From positions 112,516,001 to 112,580,000 of the forward strand of contig CM032231.1 of the NCBI GenBank assembly GCA_019009955.1: DNA of 64,000 nt, written 5' to 3'. Shown piece after piece: positions 34,634 to 47,040 of the stretch. The notes beneath the pieces were generated by a model that was not told where the DNA came from, ran no database searches, and worked only from the letters and a program-made list of their open reading frames with translations. Source of the DNA: Riptortus pedestris. Its lineage: Eukaryota; Arthropoda; Insecta; Hemiptera; Alydidae. The translations under genes and the position numbers were made by a program. Numbering within the stretch: position 1 is the stretch's first letter; each line of letters starts with the position of its first letter.

Positions 34634-37360
34634 TTCCATTGATATCCAAATAGCTCTATTTTATCATAGCTCCCTTTGTTTCGTGTCCTTCTGGAGCACA
34701 GATTTAGCCTACAACCATAAATAGAATTTACGAAACAACATAACCTCCCTGGGATTTGGTCCCAACATAGCCTCAAATAGGTGTAATTCTAATTGATTGG
34801 CAACATAAATTAATCGTGATTAAAAATTTGGTAATCGAATTTTTTCTTCCCTTGCATATTTCACCCCCCGCCCCACTCCAACCTTTTGGGCGCAAAAACG
34901 ACTTTATAATGAAAGCTAAATATAAATACAAATCAATAACATTAATATAAGTATACCGGGTAAAGAAACCTTCACGTATTGAAATTCTCAGACGCCCATC
35001 TCGTTTATATCAAAGAGATGTGGTTCCTTGAACTCTTTTGATACAAATAAGGTTTTGATGTTTATAAATATATTCAAAGAACTCAAGTCAGAACGCAAGC
35101 CCTCATCAAAAGAAGCTGATCTAAGAAATTTCTGATTTATTTATTATTCAATGGGAAGTGGAAAAACCTTTTACACTAATTTATTACAGCAATGAAGGTG
35201 AGAGAATTATTATAGAGCGGTAGTAATTTAAAATATGATTCATAGTTGCAAAATAAACCGCAGAAACCAAAGGCAGCATTGCAATAGTCTGTTGTGCAAT
35301 TCAAACAGGCCTGCATTGAATCTCAATCTGAATTTATAGAAACCAGAGTAACAGTTATTTAATATTGTAAAACAATTCAACTAATAATTAGTACATCATC
35401 TTGCATGCAATGCCTATATATTAAGCAGCACTCAGCTTGTAAGATCTGAAATGTTCGAATATGAGACAACACTTATTGGTACAATAGGAGGGACGTAAAG
35501 CAACCAAGAATGAATTAAGTCGAGATGAGCAAAAAGATTACGAAATAGCTAAACTAAATGTTTTTATTATTAGCTAGTGGAAATACTTTTCATTTTTATT
35601 AGTAAATTTGCTAATAGTAGTGTATTAACGAATTAGTATATTATCGTAATATTAGTACATTAACGACATGTGAAGTTGATGAAATAAGTACACCCTCCTT
35701 TAAAAAGAAGAAAACTTTGTTCTGATATTATTTTTATTAAACGTGTTTCAGATATTTCGTATAAAATGTAACAGTTATGATACAGGTTTAAATAATAAAT
35801 TATTATGAGTAGTAAAATTAATTTTAAATTGTATTTAATAAAGGCCACTATATTTTACTCACGAATTAGAAACCACGATTAGACGGGTTTGAAGTGCATT
35901 GAAACCGGATCCCTGCTCACGTGACTCATAATTTTTATTTTTACTATTGAGTATATAGTTTTATTTGGTTTAGATTGTTGCTTAGTTTGATAACTAATTA
36001 CATTTTGAATATACCCTCTCATCTTGGCCCGATTTTGACCATTATACTTTTCCATAAAACGGGTTAAATGTGGTATATGGTAATATGAAGTGATTATTGT
36101 TGCTGCCATTTAAACAATAATAGTAATTTATATTTTTTCGATTTCAGCCACCACTCTTACACTTCTCACATTAGTCAATGTATTCATACCTAAGTAAATC
36201 TTTCCTGGATTAAAACTCATCTCTTAGTTAGCATGAGATGGAAGGCCATGGGGGTGGGGTATAAAAGAAAGAAGAAACAGAGAATAGAATGTGAGGCGAA
36301 TTCATTTTTTGTCACTCCAAAACGCAGAGACACTGAGCATACTTTATGGAGGCATAACATAATTCGCACCTCTTAAATAGTCGAAAATTTACTCCGAAAA
36401 AATTGATGGCACCTTAATTTCACCATGCAGCTATTGAAGTCCTCAATCCCTGTTTGTATGCAAACAGGCACAAGCACAAATCATTAAAAAAACCAGTTAA
36501 AGTATTTTTTATAAAAAAAAGTGTCGGAATGAAAATTTATATGATTATTCTATTCAAGACTCTAGAGAGACATTTTAAACCATAGCAGATTTCTCCAATA
36601 AAATAACACGATGAACTGCTGAGCAGTTGTGTCTTTACTATTTTTAATATTGTTTTTATATTTTATTAAACAAGAAAAAAAGTCTATTTACAGCCAAGGT
36701 ATTCCTGATAATTCCAACAGTAAAGAGGTATATTTTTGCTGATTGGGGAACTCCGAATGACATTAATTACACGGTCAACTCAAAATTTAGAAAAAAAATC
36801 CCCTTCGCGGGAGAATCAATTTTGGAAACTTATTAAACGCGGTGTAAAGTTACTATCTATCCATTATTTATGTGAATTAAATTTGAGGGCGGCATTGACG
36901 GTTCTGGAGGAGAAAGGTTGGGTTCCCCTTTCATGGGATATCCCCCTTCTCACGACCCAATCCTTGGATGCATTCCCTCCCTCGTTGAATGGGTTGCGGG
37001 TACACGACCGCACAAGAATACCAACCCCCACCACTACTCAACAGAAAAGTCTGTCATGAATATCATTATGCAAAATATCTTTACATTGTATCATTTGGGG
37101 GATACGGAATCACCAGGACGTGATACCGAACGAATCACAGCCCACTTGGAAAACAGGAGTGTCAAGCACTTAATGAAATGTATTTGGAGAGCATTATGGC
37201 AAAACATTTTTCACTCATGCCTCAACTATACACATCATCCATGGAAAAATAGAATATTCCCAAGGCCCGATTAATGTAAGAACCTATTTTTTTTTCTCTT
37301 ACACCCTGGAAAAGCAGTAGCTTTCTAAATTCAAATTTCATTTACATAATATTTTGTATT
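34634..37360. other. No recognised gene; two overlapping open frames near 37 kb
   Basis: Two plus-strand frames overlap at 36736-37059 (107 codons) and 36918-37274 (118 codons). They are less repetitive than most frames here, and one contains CELNLRAALTVLEEKGWVPL. I recognise no domain, and the overlap means at least one is spurious. The rest is AT-rich and featureless. Confidence 0.3.
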
Positions 37361-37903
37361 ATTCAATATTTTTGTCAATATTGATACAACTAAAGGCTAG
37401 GTTGCCACAGTCACTCTCAACTCCGTAAGTTGAAGTCTTAGGTCATTGAGTTAGAAGGCAATATTCCCCTCGCCAACTTCATTCAATGTTTTTGTAGGTA
37501 ATATACAACTGAAGACTGTTGCCACTGCCACTGTCAAGTCTAAGTCCGTAGGTTGTGGAAGTCTTTCCACAGAGAGTTACAAGACAATGTTCTCCTTGCC
37601 AACGTCATTCAATTCTTGTAGGTAATATTGATACAACTAAAGACTTGGTCGCCACTGTCGCTGTCAAGTCCGCAGGTTATCGACGATTTATTTATTTATG
37701 GACATCGCATGAAATGTGATTTTCCATTCAGGAGAGAGTTAGAAGGCAGTGTTCTCCTTGCCAAATTCATTCAATATCCTTGTTTGTAATTTTGATACAA
37801 CTACAGACTACGTTACCACTGTCACTGTCAAGTCCATAGGTTATTGAAAACTTAATAAGACAGGTAGTTAGAATGCAGTGTTGCTCTTGCCTACTTCATT
37901 TAT
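37361..37903 (+). repeat. Minisatellite, about 125-bp period, about four units
   Basis: Units start near 37381, 37501, 37626 and 37791. Each carries GATACAACTAAAGACT-like sequence, GCCACTGTCACTGTCAAGTC, AGAGAGTTAGAAGGCA and TTCTCCTTGCCAACTTCATT in that order. The third unit holds about 40 extra bases (TTATTTATTTATGGACATCG region). The units are diverged, so the array is old. No coding frame runs through it. Confidence 0.9.
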
Positions 37904-40900
37904 CCCTAAGTAAAATAAATTTCGAAATTTCTTCAGCTTTTTGAACAATATCTTAAAATTCATATTTTTGATCATAATCGATCATTTAAAAATTACATTA
38001 CGCTAAAAAAACTAAAAGAAACAAAAAATATTGAAATCTCTCAAGGAACTATATTTTCGAAGTAGCTCACATTATTGCAGTAATGAGCAGATATATTATC
38101 TTTAGTAAAAATTATCAAAAGAATTCCAATAATATTTTAGGATCTAACGGGATGAACATGAACAACAAAACATGTTAACATTCCATAGGAAGATAGCCTT
38201 TGACGCTGATATTACTATCAGAAATAGACATTAGCTATTGAAAGAATTTCAAAGTAATAAAAACTATTGTAATTACAAATATGAAATACATGATTCAAAT
38301 ACGGACCCGGACGTTATAGTACAAGGGATATAAAGCAATACTTAGCAAAGGTGTTATGTATACATATATTAAGTACATATTGTGCGAAAAGGCTTCTTAT
38401 CGATAAACAGGGTATTTCAACCCACATCATAAAATGCATTAGTTGCAGAAATGTGTAGAATATGTTCCGAGTTTAATCTTAGTAAGCACTTACGAAGGGA
38501 ATAGAATACACATTTAAAAGAAAAAAATGGAATTGTAAATTTCATTTTGTTGTAATAATGAAGTTTAGTAAAGATTATAGAACCTTTTTCAAACATAATT
38601 ATCGTTTAACAACATACATGCAATTGTTATAACCTCCACTTCATTTCACGTCATCTCAAACAAACAACATCACTACAATATTGACCGTGTACAGAAGACA
38701 ATATCTTGGCATCCCTTGTTTTATAGATGCGTTAACCTAGCACTAAAATACAATAAGTTTAATTTCTGCTTAATAACTGCCATTTTATATATTTTTAATT
38801 TCTCTAATCAGGAACGTTTATCATTAGAAAATGTAATTTTTATTGTTTAATGAAAATCATGTCTATTTTTAACATTAAACAATAAATGTTTATTTTATAA
38901 AGACCAGAAAACCCTTGAAGTAGGGAATTGTGGGCCATTTCCGCCATTCTAGGGTAACTATAGTGGACCTGCTCCGGACAATAGACCAAGGTTACCAGGT
39001 GGTAGGGCTTAGGCAGGCCGGCCCGAAACCTGTCACAACTTGGGATGGCAAGAATGACAGTATCGCCATTAATAAAAGGATGCTAATTCTCCAAGGAACA
39101 AATAAAACAGAACATTTAACATGAAATCTATCAACCTCTTTCAAGCCATATATTTTCTAAGGCGTAGCCAGGCCGGACTTAATAATTTCAGAATGAACAT
39201 ACCTGCAAAGCTCCAGACAAAATTTAATAAAAGGGGAAAAAGCCAACAATTACTGCATATGCCACAGGAAAAGATAATAAGTCACGCGAAACAGACTATT
39301 CTTTGTGAACGGCCCACTTAAAGGGAAAATATTTATATGTTAGACCAACACCAAAGCATAATAAAGTTTAGAATATGCTATTCATTACAAATCGTAGTGA
39401 ATTATTTAGCATATACTCTCGACACTGAACGACTATGCCCAGATAACATATAAATCAAAGCAGGCAGACCAATTCATAGATGCGGGAATAAAGCCTAGAC
39501 GGGACTTCGGGAGAATAAATCTTTTCGTAGTCTCAAAACCATAAAGCCCGAAACAATATTAAAACACACAGACATACAAGAGGGTTCCATGTTGTATGAA
39601 CGAAATTAATATTCCATTCAGATATTATATTATAATGACATAGCCTCATTGTTTCAAGACTAGAGTACCATTCCCGACCCTGGGATTTGCCTGAGTCCCA
39701 TAAAGTCCATGTTTATTTTGGATTATGTATATTATTTTTCGAGTTCTGCTTTAGGATGCTTCTTTAGAACTTCTGTCTCGAGTTGAGTTCTCGACACTCC
39801 ATAAAAAGCCTTTATTGTTGCCTAGCCTCTCGTATAAAGCAAAGGGAAACCGCTGTGCATCCTAGACACCGGAGTTGCTTGCTCTTTCCCAAGAAATAGC
39901 TATTTATGCTCATAAAACAGCTGGAAATATATACGTAAAACATTTATTAGATGAAAACTACGAGGGGAAAATTTATTTAAATAGATGGGAGATCCTTCAT
40001 CGATCATCACTAGTAGTTGTGCCACTTTGAATTTACCGTGAATGATTACAATTAAACTCTACCCAAAGCGTACTTTTCACGCCAAGGACTAATTAATTAT
40101 GGAAAATGTTGATTATAGCATACTCGTTATTTTATAATTAGATCTTGGCTATAACATATCGTTGCCATAAAGAAACCAATATTACGTTAACCGTGGATCA
40201 CACAGCAATAAAAATGCATTTCGCCTAAAAGTGTTGGTAATCAAGATTTTTTTTTTTGACGTTAAGGAAATTATGATTAATTAATTCCCTTACTCTGTGT
40301 TTAAAATCATCAGAAATGTCTTCTTTGTTACTCCCCTCCCCAGGTCGACAGGAAAGGCACAGAAGAAAACCCCTTAATGATGTGTCGCCCTCTCAGCCTT
40401 CACTTCATGTGGTATTCAATCCAATGATTCCATTGTTCTACTGATGTTCTATGTTACATATCACAAAACGAATATGACATGTCTTTTCCAGACGAACGAA
40501 TAATTAATCATAAGTACTCAATGCTAGAGATTTACAAAGGCATAAGCGGCAAGTATACTGATATTTAGCTTAAAGCTAATAAAAGAGAAAAAAAATGTCC
40601 TTATTATTAATTGTATTAATTTCTCCTGGTTAAATTGTTTTAATATTCATCACGCCAAAATAATATACATCAATTACGATAATACTTAGTAGATTCATAT
40701 TTATCAAAAATGTGACTGGTTTCAGTATTCAAGCAAAAGAATCCCACAATTAACTATTAATTATCTTATAAATATTTAAAACTTTCAAAACAATGTCTTA
40801 GTAGGTACAAAGATGGTGCAGAGTCTGATATGGAATAAATGATCACAAATTACTGACAAACGCCATTTAAAAGGAAAAGCTGAGTTTTTATAGTTTAACC

Positions 40901-42449
40901 GTAAAATAAAAATTTGATCTCACAGAACTTCTTGAGTTTACTATTCGTATCTTTTAAGCAGTTCCTCGTTAGTTCCAGGTTGTGGAAAGGAGGAAAAAAC
41001 TCATCTTCAAAGAATACGTCGTGCTAGTCTAGGCCGGCTCCTACAGGGTTACACCTGAGCCTCTTTCTTTACCGGCAGAATAAGAATACATGGATATATT
41101 ATACTGGACCATGCAAATAATTCACTTTTGGTAACACCAAAATATTAAAGAGATGACACCAAAATTGTCGCCCTGTGGCATTTATTAAAAACAAAAAATG
41201 TTAATGTACATGCAAACTCTCTTAATCATACTTCATTATTCTCTCCCTCCTTTTGGTTCTTCATGTGTATATATTTTATTTCTTTGGTTGTGAATTTACT
41301 TTAAAACTGTTAATATAATTTTAACTACTTGTTGCTATTAAGATGTAGTTTCCATTTTATACCTTTATTATGTTAACATGAGTGTGGTAATATATTTTAT
41401 TTATTTACAATCCCAATATATGACTGATAATTTAATTCACATTGGGTTGGAGGGTTTTTTTTAACTTGTGGCACTGTTGTTTAATTACTAAGAAGTGTGC
41501 AAATAGTAACAGTAGTGTGTATAATAACATTATAGCTTTTGAACATTTCAATGATTGAAGTCCAAAGCAATAGCGAAATATAATTTCGGCTTAAAAGATG
41601 AGGTTATGATCAGGTATAGAGCCTTACAGGCTGGGCTGGAAGAAGGAATTAGGACTTTGACCTTGAAACTTGTACTTAGGAGGTAAAGGGCACAAAAGGT
41701 CTTATGGTGAGGTTAAAAAAGCTGAGTTTGAACTGTTTAAGGGGAATTAATAAAATAAAATCGGGAAAGGGTTATACAAATTAAAAAAAAAAAAAAAAGA
41801 AATCTATTAAGATAAAAAAAAAACTTGAGCGGTTATTATTTATCTTAATGAAGAGTCAATTGATGGTGACCTTCGTACATTGATAATCAAAAGGAAAATT
41901 ATAAGGTTTAAAGTAATTAAAACACTTAGAATAGAATAGAGATGATGGTACTAAAATAAAAAAAAAACCCATTGGCAAAAATTTGCCGGCATCTTGCAAA
42001 ATGTGAACAAACTGATGAAGAGAGATAGGAAGCATATAGATTAACGCTGAGAGAGATGTACTCACGGTAAAGTGATTAGGGAGTAAGATATCCTATAGCT
42101 AGCGTTGAGTAAAGCTCTGACTATCCCCTGTAGTGTATGGTTAACGTGCTCGCTGCTCCTAGCGGGTTGGACACTCTCACGATACTGGGCCAGCAAGGAG
42201 AGGGGTGGCTGACTCACGTGGTCTTACCCCCACTCCTCGGCCCTCTCTCTCTCTCTTTCCATCGTCTGTCTGTCTGCATACCCCTTCGCCCGTCCCTTCC
42301 TACTACATAAAACATCGACGCTTTTAAAAGAGTCCCCATCCGAAACTTAATGCCAATGTCCCCCGGAGAGCGGTAAACAGCGAAATTACTTAAACATTGA
42401 CCAGTCACAGTACTCCAATATTTAGAATTGAAATTCCCTCAGTGTAATA
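37904..42449. other. No recognisable gene
   Basis: Mostly AT-rich. A poly-A tract near 41784-41798 could be a retroelement tail, but no upstream motif was recognised. A GC-richer patch with (CT)n at 42238-42254 and TCTGTCTGTCTG lies at 42120-42310. TGGTTAACGTGC near 42139 and GGGTTGGACACTC near 42164 look like A and B boxes but are too close together for a tRNA. Confidence 0.35.
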
Positions 42450-43106
42450 AAAGTCAGTCACGCAGGGGCTGCGTAAGCTAAGGAAATATCCCACGTGTTG
42501 AGATGACATACTAGTAATGTCATCTCATATATTCTCTATTTCAAGTGAAAATTCTATGAGTAGTGCTGAGGGTTTACGGATGCCTAAAATATAAAGTAGT
42601 AATAACTTGTTTAATACTATAGACAAGAAAAAAAATGTTTAGAACAACAAGCAACAATAGTTTAGCAAGATTAGTTCTAAACCATTTTTCGATCTGACTC
42701 ATAATAACTAATATGATTTTTAGTGTTTAATGAAACAGTTAAATGTCGAGAACGATATAGAAAAAAAAAAATTTTAGAATCGATTTGACATGAGTAGGAG
42801 TGAGAGTTTACTGAAGGCTTAAAACTAAACAATCCAAATATCACGGTTAATATTCAATATAGTGAATAAATGTACATAACAATATTTATAGAGCATTACA
42901 TTTTCAATGATAGTCACTATAATATTTTTCTAGCCTACGTAAAATAACGGAGATATTTCAAATTTTTCGAAATTTCCCTCTCTCCTAGATTTTACCAGTT
43001 AAAAAAACTTGGTTTGAATGAAAGGCTTATATATCCAGTTTGGTAGTGATTAAACAGTGCGGTTAGTTGTGACACCTAGTGAGGCAACGGACAAGTATAT
43101 GTAAAC

Positions 43107-43176
<70 letters not shown>

Positions 43177-44817
43177 AACGTACCTCATTTCCGAACCTCA
43201 ATAGCTGATTTTCCTTAAGAGAAATGCTAATATATAAAGTTACTTAAATGGAGTTGAAATACAAAATAACTAAAACAAAATTTGCAAAAGTAATGTATTA
43301 AACGAAACATTTCAAATACATATTTTTGTATATACAATAGGAGAGTAAATTCCAAAATTTAAAGATTCCATCCCTCAATCGACCGTTTCTCCTTTTAATA
43401 ATTTTGCATGATTATCGACCTAATATATAAATGTAGGAGAAAAAATAAATGAATAAAAATAGTTAAATCATTATGGATATCTGAACTTCATTGCATTCCG
43501 TTCAGAAATGACATAGTCAACGGACACTCATACTTTCACACAAATTTTGAACGATACGATTTTTTTTTTTTTTGTCATAACACTACGGTGGTTATCTCTG
43601 CATCCTGGATTAGGTCTTATCATACCACCTACATTAATAACATCATCATTCATCTTCTAAATCCTGATTTCTCTATCATAATAAATTGCAGCGGCTGCAT
43701 TAAGTGAGCAAACTCACAGTTTTCATCATTTTATATTCTCTTCTGAATTTCACAATAATTCTACGCCATTACTAACAAGACCAGTACCTACGAATTTTAC
43801 TATACGTCTCCTGCTAGAAGGCTTTAGCAGATAGGGAAATCAGTTTTCTAGATTGTACTCTTTACGCGATTTTTAGAACATTTCTTCAAATGCACATCAA
43901 TTCTACCTAGGTGAGGAAAATAGCAAGTTTGACTGATCATTATCAAACTCGGTGTTTAAGGGTTTAAAGATCAAGTCGTTATTAGCTGGAAAAGGTCATG
44001 GGGAGGGGAGTGTGTTACAGAGAGGAATCGGGAATTCAAAATATCTCCGTTATTACGAGTCAAACCGAAAAAGCATACAACCAGTCATGTTTCACATTTA
44101 ATCCCCTATTAATGTTTATACTATACATTATTTCTCTATGTCAAATAATCAGGAAGATATTCCAATTTTTTAGTTGTAAGCCAACACTTCAACTCATCTC
44201 GTACTATAAGTTGACAAATCATGAAACGTTTTATTCCTAGCATAAATATCAACAGCCATTTTCAGCCAATCTTAACTTTGTGAGATACATGCAGATGTGT
44301 AATATGTGTCGTCATCAAATAAAATTCCTGATTTTACTGTTTATTTGATCAATACCATATTCGATATTAAACGACTTCTTGAACCACTAAATTCCACATA
44401 AGTTAATGGGTTAAATTAGATTTAGGTGTTGAGAGGGGGGAGGTGAAGGGAGGGAATTCGAACACTCAAAATATCTCAGTTGCTATGAGTGGGATCGAAA
44501 AATGTGATGGAATCAATCGTGTATATTTATTGCCCCACAATTCTCTTTTCTGTTCATTTTCTCGTACTTCGATTATTAAGTTATTTTTATCTCCTAGTTT
44601 TCAGCATTCAATAAAAACCGACTTCTAATTATGAGATGTTTTCATTGAGTAGCTATGCCACTGAACATTTAATGTCCAGTATTAATTTGAATTCCCTTTT
44701 ATGTAGGCTTCTTATGAGAGAAATCGAGACTAAATGTTGAGAACAGAGCACTAGTGGATCATTGCAGCAGCACGTGGGAAATCTGCTTAGTTTGCGTAGC
44801 CCATGTGGGACCGACAT
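42450..44817. mobile_element. FB-A two-armed foldback element, long copy
   Basis: The left end is AAGTCAGTCACGCAGGGGCT. The right end, inverted, has lost symmetry in the hairpin (GTTTGCGTAGCCCATGTGGG on the plus strand). The left arm has two monomers, a (TA)n at 43112-43174 and the inner palindrome as TTTTCCTTAAGAGAAA (about 43213). The right arm begins near 43810 with AGGGAAATCAG, followed by two inverted monomers about 430 bp apart (near 44000-44090 and 44410-44520). The 580 bp between the palindromes is AT-rich and noncoding. At about 2.4 kb this is the longest copy here, yet it encodes nothing recognisable. Confidence 0.75.
43112..43174. repeat. (TA)n microsatellite inside FB-A
   Basis: About 31 TA units at the internal site equivalent to 19824-19897. 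Confidence 0.98.
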
Positions 44818-46408
44818 TTGAACTGCAGAGCTTCTCTAATTAATCCATATAATTTCCAAGCTATAAAGCCAATGCCTGTGATACCTTTAGACATAAATTG
44901 CCCTCTTTTACCATTTCTCATAGATAATTAACTTACGTACGTGTTGAAAACTTGCTCAATGAAGCAATCTTAATCCAATATCATATTAAGAAACAAAAGC
45001 CATTTTAATATTCCCCAACTATTACATCCTATTAGAAAGATTCGAGAAGAAGTAGCACCAAAACAAATAGCACACCACTCCCTAAATGGATATACTGCTT
45101 TCTGTTATCTCAGTTGTAAACTAAATAAATATTCATTGACACATTGCAGTATATGACCCAACCGTATTTAAAGTATATATAGTTAACTAATTCAAGATTA
45201 TAATATTTAATTTTTTTCAAATCTAATAATAAATGTAAGCACTAATAAATAATACGTGTAATGGTTCTTTCAAATTTTAATTAAATTAAACAAGTCCCGT
45301 TTTTCCGAAGGCAATAACTGACTTTTTGAATTAAAGTACGTTAGAGGAAACGAGGAGCAATCTCAAAGGGCCATAATCATAAAAAGTCTTTCCTTCCATG
45401 ATTCTAGTAAAATGAAACATGTTCATGTATAGTAGATGAAAACTGTCCTTCTTCACGGACTCAGCTCTGGCGTTGTATAAGTATCTCAAAGGACGTAACG
45501 TATAGTACATATTAAGACCATGTGGTAAAACGGTAAGCCCCAATGTAATAGACCATACGATTAGAGGAGCTCTAATAGGTCCACTGGGAGGAGTCATCGG
45601 TAGAGAAAAGGAGCCTCGATGCAATCATAATAAAAATTTAAGGACCGCTATAACGAGATAATAGCTAACGAGTCTAGTAGAGGAACCCTGCAACAACCAA
45701 TCTTATGAGGACACCATCGCCAAAGTATCTCCAACAATCCCTGAGGCTATGCTATGAAACAAGAAGCAGTAAACCTCAATGTTACCTTAGTATTATTAAA
45801 ACTGTTGTCTATTAAAGACTTAATGATATGTTAATTAATCCCTTAGTACATTTAAATATAATAAAAACAAGAAAATCATGAATTGAGTCATTTGTCAACT
45901 ATGGGGTACGCTAATTCGTCAGAAGCCAAGGCACGTCTCAATATGTACATTGGATGGTTTAAAGAAGGACGTGAAATGCCATCCAATCTCCCTATACACT
46001 GTGCCAATAAAGGAAGAAAGTATTGTAAATAGTGGTTTATATCGCATTTATATAAAATGCTAATATTTGCATTTGTCGGATAACGGCATTGCTGGCAGAT
46101 CTTCGAGTACGGCGAAGAGTAACTCTAGGTTAAGATATTTTCCATTATATTTCCAAGCTCTCATATGCTAAAAACATACAACCTTATAGAACAACAATAT
46201 TGAACAAAGGAGTCTGCTAATTTCAAGACACTTTCAGATAATCTCATTAGCGGTCAACGCATACACATTGGGAATAAAAATGACGGGTCTTCTTGGATAA
46301 AGACAGAAAGAAAAACTCAGCAGTGAAGCTCAAACCCATGTACATACACTCACTCAGTCGCTCACGAAACTACACTAGGGCTAACGAAAAGGTAAAGTAC
46401 TTAAAAGA
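44818..46408. other. No recognised gene; GC-richer patch
   Basis: A minus-strand frame of 97 codons (45331-45624, beginning MHRGSFSLPMTPPSGPIRAP) is the least repetitive frame in this region. It has no motif I recognise and no similar frame elsewhere in the window. The remainder is AT-rich. Confidence 0.3.
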
Positions 46409-47040
46409 TCAAAACCCGACCGCACTATTTGCTAAGCCCAATTTCTTTCCTTCCGATGACTGATTGAATCCAGAGCTCTTCCAAAAATTTCCGGAGCGAT
46501 CCCTGGACAAATATGAACCAGGTTTTCTCTTGCTTGACCCAGTGAAGTCGGTTTGAGTTCTTACGCCCCACAAAAAATAATTAAGAACAGTAAAGTCAGG
46601 AGTCTTTGAGGCCATTCTTCCCTATCCACCTTTCTTCAAACGCCTCATGTATTGCATTTCTAGCTGTCTAAAAATAAGAAAGACCTTTTTTGTTTAAATA
46701 ATTCTTATGTACGCTCACATAAAAACAGTGCGCAAGGGGACTATCACGGTAGGCCCACATGTTCTGGCCGTTAAGGAAAGTGACATCTTCAAGCGGAGGA
46801 GACAGCTGTACTAGAACTAAGGGGGTTACATCAGTCCCTTAAAAGAAGCAGGGATGAAATACGGGCCTATTAATTTTACGTCCTGGGATACAATAGCAGA
46901 CATCGACAGGCCAAACGGTGCTGCCTATCGACTTGTCTTGTCCAACTTGGATTTCCTTCAACTAAGAAACGTGAGTCGTGCCTATCCAGGAATTTATCAC
47001 TGCAAAATGTGATCCGTCACTCAACAGCCCGGTATGTTAG
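46409..47040 (-). pseudogene. Mariner-like transposase relic (IS630-Tc1-mariner)
   Basis: Several blocks of a DDE transposase appear in the expected order on the minus strand, in different frames and broken by stops. They are SDGSHF (about 47005-47022), TVWPVDV (about 46900), PPLEDVTFLNGQNMWAYRDS (about 46741-46800), EAFEERWIGKNG (about 46612-46652) and PDFTVLNYFLWG (about 46568-46603). They resemble the SDE-HF, NVWAGI, LLEDVP-MW-HDGAPAH, RWIG and SPDLTPLDFFLWG blocks of mariner-like transposases common in insects and spiders. The first two catalytic Asp are visible; the third position is Asn. At least two frameshifts and several stops disable it. Terminal inverted repeats were not found. The helix-turn-helix N-terminus was not recognised. 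Confidence 0.65.

Noticed and set aside
36736..37274. Two overlapping frames of 107 and 118 codons as a host gene
   Set aside because: They overlap in different phases, have no recognised domain and no clear splice or start context. Kept only as an unassigned note.
42120..42180. tRNA or SINE suggested by TGGTTAACGTGC and GGGTTGGACACTC
   Set aside because: The two boxes are too close for a tRNA, and no matching body or family copy was seen.
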